From positions 124,001-188,000 of the forward strand of contig JAHCBA010000006.1 of assembly GCA_019634625.1 (NCBI GenBank): a stretch of 64,000 nucleotides of DNA, given 5' to 3'. The first letter of the stretch is position 1. Each line of letters begins with the position of its first letter. The position numbers were made by a program, and so were the translations under genes. Below are positions 9,007 through 17,597 of this stretch, one piece after another. The notes under the pieces were generated by a model that made no database searches, was not told where the DNA came from, and saw only the letters and a program-made list of their open reading frames with translations. The stretch is from Verrucomicrobiia bacterium (lineage in GTDB: Bacteria; Verrucomicrobiota; Verrucomicrobiia; Limisphaerales; CAIMTB01).

Positions 9007-9279
9007 GAGCCTGTCTGAAAACTGGAAGGGGCCCTGTTGTCGCGGAAAAGGCCGGATGGCGAGGCGCGAGGAGGGAGCCTACCCGCCAGCGGTCTGTGAC
9101 CGAGGAGCAACGAAGCCAGCCGGCCATTTCCGCGACAACCCTTCGGGCGGCGGTCCTTTCGGCCTGGGCCTGCGTTGACTCGACCGTTACAGCCCGCTGC
9201 GGGGATGCGCCGGCCTCGCCGCCTTGGCCCAGGCCAAAACCCCTCGTCGCAGGGCCCCTCCCAGTTTTCAGACAGGCTC
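9007..9279. mobile_element. Repeat family B: intact MITE with 30-bp inverted ends and TTA target duplication
   Basis: The left end reads GAGCCTGTCTGAAAACTGG then AAGGGGCCCTG. The complement of the right end is the same with one change (29 of 30). Both ends are flanked by TTA (9004-9006 and 9280-9282). The inside has no transposase ORF. Ends of this type and a TA-centred target resemble IS5-family elements (established family knowledge; not searched). The right TTA is the stop codon of the glycosidase gene that follows. Confidence 0.8.
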
Positions 9280-10863
9280 TTAGGGCCGCAGTTGTTCACC
9301 CGGCGCATTGGGAGTGAAGCGATACACCAGATCGGCCTTGGGCGGTGTGACGGTGAATTCGCCTGCCGAAGCTGAACCCATCGCCGTGACCGTCATCTCC
9401 CAGGGCTCGATCAAGTCCACCTTCCAGGGTCGAGAACCGGCGAGGAGGACGGTCTGCGGCTGCTGGTTCATGGTGTAGAGAAGGGCATACTCGCCGGGCT
9501 TGGAGAGCCACAGCCCGCCCTGGGGAGTCCGGCTTGGTGCCAGTTGATGGAACGGCGGCGCCTGGGCCATGAGATCCTTCAACCATCGGATTCGTGCGGG
9601 GCTTTCGCCGTGCAGCACGCCGCCCTTGGACCACCAGAGAATGTCGTCGGGATGCCGGTAGGTTTCTCCGTGCCCGACATAGCCGCCGGTCATCGTGCCC
9701 AGCCAGAAGCGCCGGACCATTTCCTGCGCGCCCAGCCGGCCCCAGCCCTGCGGGATGTCACCCTCGTAGCCGCATTCGTCCACGATCACCGGTCTGCCAT
9801 ACTGACTGCGCCACTCCAGGGTCCGGACCAGGTCCCCGTGTTGCACGCTCGCATGGGTGACCCAGGGCTTGGCGTGATCGTAGAACCCGCGGCAGTTGTG
9901 AATGCCGCGCAGCCGCTGGTGTGGGTCCTCCGCGTGCAGGATCTGGAAGAACCGGTCCCAGTCGGCCATCGCCTTGTCGCCACGATGCCCGGCCATGGCG
10001 CCCGGGGCCATCAGGTCGTACTCGTTGGCCAGCGACCACCAGACATTGCGGAAGGCGCCCAACCGCGCGATGGCGTAGCGCAGGTAACGGTCGTCGTGGT
10101 CGCGCCCCATCTCCGAGAAGCCCCAATGGTCGTAGGGATGCCACAGGATCAGGTCCGCCTCGATGCCGAGCCGCTGCAGATCGAGGATGCGGCGTTCGAG
10201 ATGCCGCCAGAACGACGGGTCTGGCCGGGTGAAATCGAACCTCCCATCCGCGCCCTTCCGGAAGGCGAACCGTTCGGGCTCGTTCTGGTTGTAGGCGTAT
10301 CTCTTGGGAAACACGCAGAACCGGATCTTGTTGAAAGGCGAAGCCGCCAGCGTTCCCAGGGTCTGCTCCTGCAGCGGTTCGGGCTGGTGGGTCCACACAT
10401 AACAGGTGGTGCCGAACGAATGATGCGGCGTGCCGTCGGCATGGCGGAGGTAATGGGTGTCGAACACCTCGACCGGACCGTGGTTGCCGGGGGCGGGCGC
10501 ATGGACGGTGAAGACCCCGGTCTTCCCCTCGAGTTCCGGCACCGAACCCTGGGTCCGGTACCGCCATTCCCCCATCGTCGGCGGGCTGAAGCGGACCCGG
10601 TAAACGCCGTCGCCGTCCCAGAACCCGGGCACGGTCACCTGTCGGTCGCCCTGGGTGAAGGTGGCGGACCATTGCACTTCGAGGTAGGGATTGCCTGAGT
10701 CGGGGCCGCCGAGGACGACTTCGAAGACACCCCAGCGTTCAGCGGCGCGTACGGACGGCATGAGGCTGGCCAGGAGCAGCGCAGCGGCGAGGACCGACCG
10801 GAGCAGTCCCTGCGGAGGAAACCAACGTCCGGAAGGGGTCGGCGGAACAAGGGAGGGTTTCAT
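9280..10863 (-). CDS. Secreted DUF5060/DUF4038 glycoside-hydrolase-like protein
   Basis: 527 residues. A signal peptide is present (VLAAALLLASLMPSVRAAE, about residues 23-42). An N-terminal beta-sandwich (DUF5060; WGVFEVVLGGPDSGNPY, WDGDGVYRVRFSPP) is followed by a TIM-barrel of the DUF4038/apiosidase-like type with typical stretches (FGTTCYVWTHQ, NKIRFCVFPKRYAYN, ILWHPYDHWG, WWSLANEYDL, VIVDECGYEG). The glutamates in ANEYD and DECGYEG are placed as acid/base and nucleophile in related clans; that assignment is inference. A C-terminal beta-domain closes it (PWKVDLIEPWEMTVTAM). Likely role is hydrolysis of plant-type oligosaccharides outside the cytoplasm. Its TAA stop coincides with the TTA duplication of the family B element. 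Confidence 0.85.
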   Translation of the reverse strand: MKPSLVPPTPSGRWFPPQGLLRSVLAAALLLASLMPSVRAAERWGVFEVVLGGPDSGNPYLEVQWSATFTQGDRQVTVPGFWDGDGVYRVRFSPPTMGEWRYRTQGSVPELEGKTGVFTVHAPAPGNHGPVEVFDTHYLRHADGTPHHSFGTTCYVWTHQPEPLQEQTLGTLAASPFNKIRFCVFPKRYAYNQNEPERFAFRKGADGRFDFTRPDPSFWRHLERRILDLQRLGIEADLILWHPYDHWGFSEMGRDHDDRYLRYAIARLGAFRNVWWSLANEYDLMAPGAMAGHRGDKAMADWDRFFQILHAEDPHQRLRGIHNCRGFYDHAKPWVTHASVQHGDLVRTLEWRSQYGRPVIVDECGYEGDIPQGWGRLGAQEMVRRFWLGTMTGGYVGHGETYRHPDDILWWSKGGVLHGESPARIRWLKDLMAQAPPFHQLAPSRTPQGGLWLSKPGEYALLYTMNQQPQTVLLAGSRPWKVDLIEPWEMTVTAMGSASAGEFTVTPPKADLVYRFTPNAPGEQLRP

Positions 10864-11077
10864 GAGGTGCAGTTTCTATATCGTATTGCCCGCCACAAGC
10901 ACGGCTGGACCTTGGAAAGGCGCCCGCAAGGCGTGTTTGATGGCGCCGGCAACCGGGTTGCCCATCACTCTCCTGCCATCCACCGGCGCGATCCACTCGG
11001 TCGCCAGCGGTCCCTCCGCACCCGACATATCCACTTCCACCGGGCCGTGGCAGCGAGGACCATGACCCGATTGTCTC

Positions 11078-14000
11078 CTACTCAAACGACTCCAGCGGGG
11101 TCGCTGACTTCTGCCACTCCTCCCAGCCCGGAATCGGGTGCTCCCGCATGATCTCCTCCATCAGGTAGAAGTCCCGGCGATCCTCGGTCCTGGCGCGGAC
11201 CGCCCGCACGGCGGCCGGGGAGATGAAGGGCAGGTCATTGCCGAAGGACTGGCGGACATAACTGATGACGGCGGCGATCTCGTCGTCGTTGAGCACGGGT
11301 CCGAAGCCGGGCATGGGGGGGACGCCCTTGCCGGGATCGTACTGCTGGCCGGCCAGTTCCATCGGACCCCAGAGACCCTTGAGCACGATCTTGATGAGGC
11401 GTTCGTCGCTGTCCGTGATCCACGGATTGTCGATGGCGGTGAGTGGCGGGTAGATGTTCGCGATGCCGAGGCCGTTGGGTTGATGGCACGAGACGCAGAG
11501 ACCATCCCGTCGGTAGATCTCGCGACCGAGGTCGTACGTCTTCCTTTCGGAGGCCGTGAGATTGCGGGTGGGTCCCTGCGGCCGGTTGTCCTCGGTGGGC
11601 GCGATGCTGGCGAGGTCGAGTCTGCCGTCGAGATACTCGACGGCGCGCGGGTTGGCCTGCTTGATGGCGGCCAGGGCACCGGTTTTCTCCAGTGCCAGGA
11701 CATCGTCGGCGAGGGTCTGCTTCATGATCAGATCGAAAACGGGGCCCATCCAGCGGTCGAAGGGATGCCGGAGGGCTTCCAGGGCGATGCGGGCGCCAGC
11801 GGGGTTGTCGAGCCAGGACGCGGCAACGATGGCTTCGAGGCGGACCCGCGGGTGGGGATCGTTCGCCGCCTGGAGGAGGAGGGCGGTGCTGTTGGGGATT
11901 CTGCGCCAGGCGTGGCGCACCACGTTGGCGGCGGCGGCCCGCGCCTGGTGACTGCGCGCGGCGAAGCACTGCTGGAGAAGGCCGGCATCGACCTGGTTCT
12001 GCGCCCACGTCACCCACAACGCCTCGCACAGATAGCGTTCGTAGTTCGGATCGCTCTGGTCGAGGGAGGCGGCCCAGCGTTTCACCGCCGGAAGGACCTC
12101 ACCGGCCGGGTGCCCGCGCAGTTCGCGGCGGGTGCGGTAACGGGCCCGGTACTCTGGCAGTTTCAGATTCTCCAGCAGCTCCGCGAGGCTTGCGCCGGCG
12201 ATCTTCGGCGGCACCACCAGCGGGCGCGACGGATGGGTGATGCGATAGATGCGGCCGTGCGCGGTGTCGCGGTTGGGGTCGCGGGCGCTGTGCTGCATGT
12301 GACCGATGAGCGCGTTGTGCCAGTCCACGACATAGAGCGAGCCGTCCGGTGCGGTCTCGAGATCGACCGGACGGAAATTGGGATCGGTCGAGGACAGCAG
12401 GTCACCCGCCACCTTGCCGTAAAAGCCGGAGCCCTCCTCCCAGATCTCGTGGTAGCTGATGCCCAGGAAGCCGATGCTGTTGCAGATCATGAAGTGACCC
12501 TGCACGGCGTCGGGGAAATGCCTGGACGAGACAAACTCGGAGCCGGACGTCGGCCGGGCACGGCGCGGAGCGAACTGGTCCACCTTGGGAATCTCGATGC
12601 CGTAAGGCATCTTTGCCGAGACCGGCAGCGCCCAGTAGTTGTCACCGCTCGACGCATCGGAGATATAACCCTGTTCCCATTCGTCGAAGGCCACCGCCCA
12701 CGGGTTGTTGTAGTCGGCCTGCGACCAGCGTTCGAGGCGCCAGCTCTTCGGGTCGAAGCGCCAGACGCCACCGTCGTTGCACCGTCGGGGACCGTACGGC
12801 GTCTCGACCTGCGAATGGAGGAAGCGGCCCTCGCTCAGGTAGAATGCGCCCGAGGCGTCCGCGGTGTACGCCGAGATGGCGTGATGCGTGTCATGGGAAT
12901 CGAAGCCGCCAAGCAGGACGACCTTCTCGTCGGCCCGGTCATCTCCGTTGGTGTCCTTGAGCAGGATCAGGTTGGGTTCCTCGGAGACATAGACGCCTTC
13001 GGGGGCGAGTTCGAAGCCGATGGGCAATGAGAGGCCGTCCGCGAAGACCGTCTGCTTGTCCGCACGGCCGTCGCCATTGGTATCTTCGAGGATGAGAATT
13101 TTGTCGTTGGGTCGCGTGCCGCCGGGAACGTAGTGCGGGTAGCTGGGCAATACGGACACCCACAGCCGGCCCTTGTTGTCGAAGGACATCTGGACGGGAT
13201 TGCGCAACTCGGGAAACTCGCGTTCGGAGGCAAACAGGCTGATTTCGTAACCGGGCAGCAGGGTGAACGTCTTCAGGGCCTCCTGTTCGTCGAGATAGGT
13301 GATCTCGCGACGGAAGTTGGTTTCGATGGGCGTCAGCGGGCGGGTTGTGGAGTCATCCACCGTGAGGTCCGAGGTCCTGCCCTGCGCAATGTCCCAGATC
13401 TTCCGGTCCCGCAACGCCGTCATCTGCCGGATCTTTTCGATCTCCTCCGGGTAATTGACATTGCCGTAGGGGCGGTACCGCTGGCCGTGGACATGCACGC
13501 CGTTGAGCATCCGGTAGTCGTTGAACCACATCCAAATCTTCTCCTGCACCGCGGCGTGGAGCAGGCCGGCCTGTGCCGTTGCCCGATGCGGGCCGCGGCC
13601 ATAGATGCCCTCGACAAGAGGCCCGGCGGTGGCGGCGTAACCGTCGTCGTTGAGATGGCTGCCGTTCTCAGTCAGCGGATTTCGGTGCTGTGCGTAGAGC
13701 TGTTTCGAGACGGAGAACAGATCGACGAAGGTAAGATTGTGCGCTTCGGCGACGGCACGGATGGCACGGGTGTAGAGCGCGAGGTTCTCATTCTCCGCGT
13801 CGCCCCTGGGGAGATCGTAGTCCCGGGAGCGATCCTCGAAGGCAATGGGCGAGACCAGGACAAGCCGGGGCGCGGAACGGCCATTGTACTGCTGGGCGAG
13901 GGTGTGCCGGACGAAGGCTGTCAGTTCGGCGCGAAAACGGTCCACATGGTCGGGTCCGTCGAAGGATTCGTTGAAGCCGAAGAAGGCGAGGATCGTGTCG

Positions 14001-14365
14001 GCCTTCACGAGCTTGAGCCAGTCGTCCGGCTTGTCGTAATGGCCGATGCCGAAGTGCATCTGAAATTCGGGCCGGAACTCCGCTGCACCGGGAAACGCCC
14101 ATTGATCGGGCTGGCCTGGACGGGGTCGGAAGGCCGGGGTGTCGCCTTGATACCCCATGTTGCGGATCACGAGACTGGCGTCGGGAAAGCGCTGATAGAA
14201 CTCGGTCTCCCAGCGGCCGTAGTTCTGTTCGCGTTCGGGCAGGCCGTTGCCAAGAAGCACGATGGTCTCGCCCCTGGCGGGTTCCGGCAACGGGGCGGCG
14301 ATGGAGGAATGAACCGTCGCGAAGCAGGCGAGGGCGTACAGAACAAGTCGGTTCATGGAATCCAT
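11078..14365 (-). CDS. SGNH hydrolase - PVC propeller dehydrogenase - HEAT - cytochrome c fusion
   Basis: About 1,095 residues from the ATG at 14365 (a second in-frame ATG at 14356 is equally possible); both open a signal peptide (MNRLVLYALACFATVHSSIA). The open frame extends to 14554 but runs into the neighbouring gene. Order: an SGNH/GDSL-type domain (IVLLGNGLPEREQNYGRWE, NMGYQGDT, FGFNESFDG, DGYAATAGPLVEG); a PVC-type membrane-bound-dehydrogenase propeller (LKTFTLLPGYEISLFASE, LPSYPHYVPGG, LEDTNGDGRADKQTVFADG); HEAT-like helices; and a C-terminal cytochrome c with one haem site (LCVSCHQPNG) and a distal Met candidate in PPMPGFGPV. By family this is a periplasmic oxidising enzyme feeding electrons to its own haem. 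The substrate is unknown, probably a sugar or ester. Confidence 0.87.
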   Translation of the reverse strand: MDSMNRLVLYALACFATVHSSIAAPLPEPARGETIVLLGNGLPEREQNYGRWETEFYQRFPDASLVIRNMGYQGDTPAFRPRPGQPDQWAFPGAAEFRPEFQMHFGIGHYDKPDDWLKLVKADTILAFFGFNESFDGPDHVDRFRAELTAFVRHTLAQQYNGRSAPRLVLVSPIAFEDRSRDYDLPRGDAENENLALYTRAIRAVAEAHNLTFVDLFSVSKQLYAQHRNPLTENGSHLNDDGYAATAGPLVEGIYGRGPHRATAQAGLLHAAVQEKIWMWFNDYRMLNGVHVHGQRYRPYGNVNYPEEIEKIRQMTALRDRKIWDIAQGRTSDLTVDDSTTRPLTPIETNFRREITYLDEQEALKTFTLLPGYEISLFASEREFPELRNPVQMSFDNKGRLWVSVLPSYPHYVPGGTRPNDKILILEDTNGDGRADKQTVFADGLSLPIGFELAPEGVYVSEEPNLILLKDTNGDDRADEKVVLLGGFDSHDTHHAISAYTADASGAFYLSEGRFLHSQVETPYGPRRCNDGGVWRFDPKSWRLERWSQADYNNPWAVAFDEWEQGYISDASSGDNYWALPVSAKMPYGIEIPKVDQFAPRRARPTSGSEFVSSRHFPDAVQGHFMICNSIGFLGISYHEIWEEGSGFYGKVAGDLLSSTDPNFRPVDLETAPDGSLYVVDWHNALIGHMQHSARDPNRDTAHGRIYRITHPSRPLVVPPKIAGASLAELLENLKLPEYRARYRTRRELRGHPAGEVLPAVKRWAASLDQSDPNYERYLCEALWVTWAQNQVDAGLLQQCFAARSHQARAAAANVVRHAWRRIPNSTALLLQAANDPHPRVRLEAIVAASWLDNPAGARIALEALRHPFDRWMGPVFDLIMKQTLADDVLALEKTGALAAIKQANPRAVEYLDGRLDLASIAPTEDNRPQGPTRNLTASERKTYDLGREIYRRDGLCVSCHQPNGLGIANIYPPLTAIDNPWITDSDERLIKIVLKGLWGPMELAGQQYDPGKGVPPMPGFGPVLNDDEIAAVISYVRQSFGNDLPFISPAAVRAVRARTEDRRDFYLMEEIMREHPIPGWEEWQKSATPLESFE

Positions 14366-14439
14366 GGAGCGGAGCGTAACGAAGCCCGTCGGAGGCGACG
14401 ACGAACTTCTTCCGGACGGACTGGAGCTGCCGTCACGGC

Positions 14440-15924
14440 TCAGTATTGGTTGGTGCTTTCGAGTTCGCCGAAGGCTCGCGGCAACTGGTCGCTGGAAAGG
14501 TCGATCCGGAAATGCGCGATTCCCACCTCCAGCGCCCGCGTCACCACCCGCCACGACGCCGTGGCCTGAGGTTCCAGGGTGGCCACCGGTTCCATCACCA
14601 GGCGTCCCCCGTCCTCGAGATGCGCCGGTGTGGCGCCTGTGCTCGAGACGTACTCCTGCAAATCCGGCACCGTTCCCACCGGGCGCACATTGGTCAGGGC
14701 CGCGGTGCCCTGGTTGGTGACCCGGATCTCATACACCACCTCGCCCCCCACCGGCACCGGGTCCTCCACATCCACCAATTCGAGCAGAATCGCCGGCACT
14801 CCCACCACCCGCGGCTCACACCCCGTCACCACCCGCTCCGCACATGCACCGTGCGCGGCGGCGGCAAAGGTCACCCCGCCCAGATCGGGCGCCTCGAAGG
14901 TCGCGCAGATTCGCACCGCCGCGCCCGGCACGAATTCCCCAAGGTCCCAGGTCAGATTCGGCGGCACATACACCACGCCTTGCGACGCGCTCACCACCGT
15001 CACCCCGGGCGGCACCGGCAGAGTCACCGTGACCAGGTCCGCCGCGTCCCCTGTGTTGCGGACCACCAGGCAGATCTCCAGCGGATGCCCCAGCAACACC
15101 CGTGGCGGCGCCACGCAATCGATCGTCAGGCGCGGCCCCCGCACCGTCGTGTTGCCGACGGCTTCGGCCCGGCCCCCCTCCGCCGACACCGCCTGCCATG
15201 TCATCGACTTTCCCCCGCCTGCCGTCGCCCGCATCGGCACCGGCACGTCCCGCACCTCACCCGCCCGCAACACAGCGATCGTGCCCGTCAGCATCCCCCC
15301 CGGCCCCACGTCCAGCCCCTCCGCCAGCGCGGCGGTCCAGCGAACGTCGGTCAGCGCATCATGACCCGCGTTTCGCAACCGCAGCCGCACCTCCCACGGA
15401 TCGCAGGTCGTCACCTGCGGCGGCACCGACAATTCCAATTCGAGTTCCGGCCGCACGGCCCCCAGGTCCACCAGCAGGAAGTTGCTGCAAGCCTTCGGCG
15501 TCACGCACCGATATCGCCGCCCGTTCGAGTTGAACACGAACACGTACGCATCGATCGGTTGCCGCCCCTCCCAGATCACATCCCGCAGCACCACCGGACG
15601 CCCCCGGTTCCTCGACGACATGAACGGCAACCGGGTGCCCCGGGGGAGATGCACCTCCGTGATCGGCGCCGTCTCCGCCGCCTCGAACAGATCGCCCAGA
15701 TCCCCCTGCCACCCCCATTGGCGAAGGATCGATGCGATGTCCGGGCGCAGCGTCGGATCGCGGAAACGGGCGCGCAGTTCCTCGGGCCGTTGTATCGGCG
15801 GGGCAAACCGCGTCGCCGGGTTCCCCAAATGCGTCGCGCGATGCGGTTGCGCCGCGACCGGCAGCGACGCCAGCCACAGCCACGCCAACGCAACGCCCAG
15901 GAATGCCGTGCATGTCCGTCTCAT
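14440..15924 (-). CDS. Secreted DUF11-type repeat surface protein
   Basis: About 494 residues from the ATG at 15924, chosen because it opens the signal peptide (MRRTCTAFLGVALAWLWLAS); an ATG at 15966 would add 14 residues before it. The mature part carries a 100-residue N-terminal region with no recognised domain, then three to four beta-sandwich repeats of the DUF11/OmcB-like type (LELELSVPPQVTTCDPWEVR, LRLRNAGHDALTDVRW, LVVRNTGDAADLVTVTLPVP, YEIRVTNQGTAALTNVRPVG). Cysteine pairs are scattered through the repeats, as in chlamydial cysteine-rich envelope proteins. Likely a cell-envelope structural or adhesive protein. It precedes the fusion dehydrogenase by 74 bp on the same strand. Confidence 0.75.
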   Translation of the reverse strand: MRRTCTAFLGVALAWLWLASLPVAAQPHRATHLGNPATRFAPPIQRPEELRARFRDPTLRPDIASILRQWGWQGDLGDLFEAAETAPITEVHLPRGTRLPFMSSRNRGRPVVLRDVIWEGRQPIDAYVFVFNSNGRRYRCVTPKACSNFLLVDLGAVRPELELELSVPPQVTTCDPWEVRLRLRNAGHDALTDVRWTAALAEGLDVGPGGMLTGTIAVLRAGEVRDVPVPMRATAGGGKSMTWQAVSAEGGRAEAVGNTTVRGPRLTIDCVAPPRVLLGHPLEICLVVRNTGDAADLVTVTLPVPPGVTVVSASQGVVYVPPNLTWDLGEFVPGAAVRICATFEAPDLGGVTFAAAAHGACAERVVTGCEPRVVGVPAILLELVDVEDPVPVGGEVVYEIRVTNQGTAALTNVRPVGTVPDLQEYVSSTGATPAHLEDGGRLVMEPVATLEPQATASWRVVTRALEVGIAHFRIDLSSDQLPRAFGELESTNQY

Positions 15925-16056
15925 CGATCTGAACGGCAGTCTGCCCCACCCTCCCCACCAATCCAAGGCTAAGCCGTATCCATGGAGTCAGGAGGAGGGC
16001 GATGGCGCCGCGGATTCCCGGGCAGGACGAGGCGTGAGCGAGGCGCGGATCGGAAC

Positions 16057-16146
16057 CGGGTTACGGAACGAGCGAACGACGAAGCTCCTGCCCGAAGAGA
16101 TCAAGCCAGCGCGCCCGACCTTGCCGCGTGGCTACGGCTCAGCGCC
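16057..16146 (-). repeat. Repeat family C, copy 1, overlapping a stop codon
   Basis: Read on the minus strand it begins GGCGCTGAGCCGTAGCCA and continues AAGGTCGGGCGCGCTGGCTT, then AGCTTCGTCGTTCGCTCGTT. It matches the 43.1 kb copy closely. Its first bases encode the last residues of the GH28 gene and supply its TAG stop. Confidence 0.75.
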
Positions 16147-17508
16147 TTCCACCGCGTCCACCCCTTCGATCCGCCACGGCCGGCTGTTGTCCGGTACGGC
16201 GGTCAGTCCCTCGATCCGCACCCGATGGCCGTGCCGGACCTGGAGGACCGGCTGGGCGCCGCTGTTGGCCAGGCGCACATCGCGGAGGGTCAGCGTGTCG
16301 AACCGGTCGACGTCGAGCACCGGTTGATCGAGGTGGGCCCCGTGCAGCGACAGGGAAACGTTCTCCAGGGTCAGTTGAAACTGACGTCCGGCGTCGCCCA
16401 CCACACGGGTGGTGCGCGCAAGCCGGGTCGCCCGGATGTTCCTGAAGTGGAGCCGGCGCGCCGGCTGGCCCTGCATCCAGCCCCCGCGCTCGAAGTCGTA
16501 CAAATACAGCGCCTCCGCCCGGTCCACCGTCAGGTTCTCAATGAGCCAGTCGTCGCTCGGCCGCTGGGGATGGCGGTCGCGCGGGGCAAAATGGACGAAG
16601 GCGCCCAGCATGTTGGTCCGGCCGCTGATCTTGTGCTCGTACTCGCCCGGCCCCCACAGGTGGCAGTCCCGGACAACCAGTCGCTCGCACCCCAGGCGAA
16701 ACCCGTTGCAGGACGAGTTGATCCGGCAGTTGAGGATCTCGAAGTCCGCGTTGTCGCACCCGGCAAACCCGTCGTCGCCCGTCCGGAAATCGCAATCCAC
16801 CACCCGGAATCGTTCACAGCGCTGGGTGTGCAGGGCGTCGTGGCCGCCCCGCACCCTGACGCCTGCCACAACGGCATCGCGGCAGTCGAAGCACATCAGG
16901 GCATAATTCCCGGCGCGCCGGACCGTGATGTCGCGGATCGAAATGTCGCGGCAGTTCCGCAGCACCAGGGCGTGCGGCCCGCGGAACCCCTCCTCCCCCT
17001 GCGGACGGGTGCAGTCCACACCATCGATCGTGCCCGGCCCGTCGATGCGGATATTCGTCGCGTCCAACGCGGTCAGCAGCGCATTGGACCATTCGCCGTC
17101 GCCCCATTGCCTCCGGCCGCCGGACCCGTCGCCGAACGCCGGGTAGTCCTGCCAGTCGTCCGACCCCTGAAGAATGGCGCCCTCCTCGAGATGCAGGCGC
17201 ACATTCGATTTCAGCAGGAGGGCGCCGGTGCGGAAACGTCCCGGCGGCACGCGCACCGTTCCGCCGCCGGCCGCGTGACAGGCATCCAGGGCGGCCTGAA
17301 TCGCGACGGTGTTCCGGTCGCTCCGGTGAGTCCGCGCACCGCGATCCGTGATGCGCACGTCGAGGCCCTGAGCCGATCGGGGCTCGGCTCGCAGTTCGAA
17401 CCGCGAACCCAGGACCGGGATGGACGCGGCAGCGAAACCGAGACGTCGCAGGAATTCGCGTCGAGGGGTTCGGCCGGCGGGGCAGGGCAGGGAAGGCATG
17501 GCTTTCAT
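16132..17508 (-). CDS. Tat-exported GH28 polygalacturonase-like beta-helix protein
   Basis: 458 residues. A twin-arginine signal is seen (RREFLRRLGFAAASIPVLG). A typical beta-helix start follows (NTVAIQAALDACHAAGGGTV, RVPPGRFRTGALLLKSNVRL), then GPGTIDG and the strand series NCRDISIRDITVRR. TGDDGFAG matches the family's catalytic Asp-Asp motif, and further helical turns follow (DCHLWGPGEYEHKISGRTNM). Length fits GH28. Probable role: extracytoplasmic hydrolysis of pectin or another uronic or rhamno-polysaccharide; specificity cannot be read. The stop codon and the last three residues lie inside repeat C, so the original C-terminus may have differed. Confidence 0.85.
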   Translation of the reverse strand: MKAMPSLPCPAGRTPRREFLRRLGFAAASIPVLGSRFELRAEPRSAQGLDVRITDRGARTHRSDRNTVAIQAALDACHAAGGGTVRVPPGRFRTGALLLKSNVRLHLEEGAILQGSDDWQDYPAFGDGSGGRRQWGDGEWSNALLTALDATNIRIDGPGTIDGVDCTRPQGEEGFRGPHALVLRNCRDISIRDITVRRAGNYALMCFDCRDAVVAGVRVRGGHDALHTQRCERFRVVDCDFRTGDDGFAGCDNADFEILNCRINSSCNGFRLGCERLVVRDCHLWGPGEYEHKISGRTNMLGAFVHFAPRDRHPQRPSDDWLIENLTVDRAEALYLYDFERGGWMQGQPARRLHFRNIRATRLARTTRVVGDAGRQFQLTLENVSLSLHGAHLDQPVLDVDRFDTLTLRDVRLANSGAQPVLQVRHGHRVRIEGLTAVPDNSRPWRIEGVDAVEGAEP

Positions 17509-17597
17509 GGCGGGTTGCGGTCAGATCCCCCGACACGCGGACCCGGGCGGGGGATGGCCCGAGTCCCCGGACTCGCCATGGACGCGAATCCTGTCGG

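Larger units (their letters stand above)
8926..9279. other. Intergenic region made of a terminator hairpin and a 273-bp MITE
   Basis: Almost the whole stretch is accounted for by two hairpins (8933-8958 and 8975-8998) and the family B element (9007-9279). No gene is apparent. Confidence 0.7.

Noticed and set aside
9544-10698. 384-codon ORF antisense to the DUF4038 gene
   Set aside because: No family signal; the minus-strand frame has signal peptide and domains.
11138-13030. 630-codon plus-strand ORF inside the fusion dehydrogenase
   Set aside because: The opposite strand encodes recognisable propeller and cytochrome domains throughout; this ORF is composition-driven.
14446-15972. 508-codon ORF antisense to the DUF11-type gene
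   Set aside because: Almost only His/Arg/Pro/Gln, a typical antisense shadow; the minus strand encodes repeats with a signal peptide.
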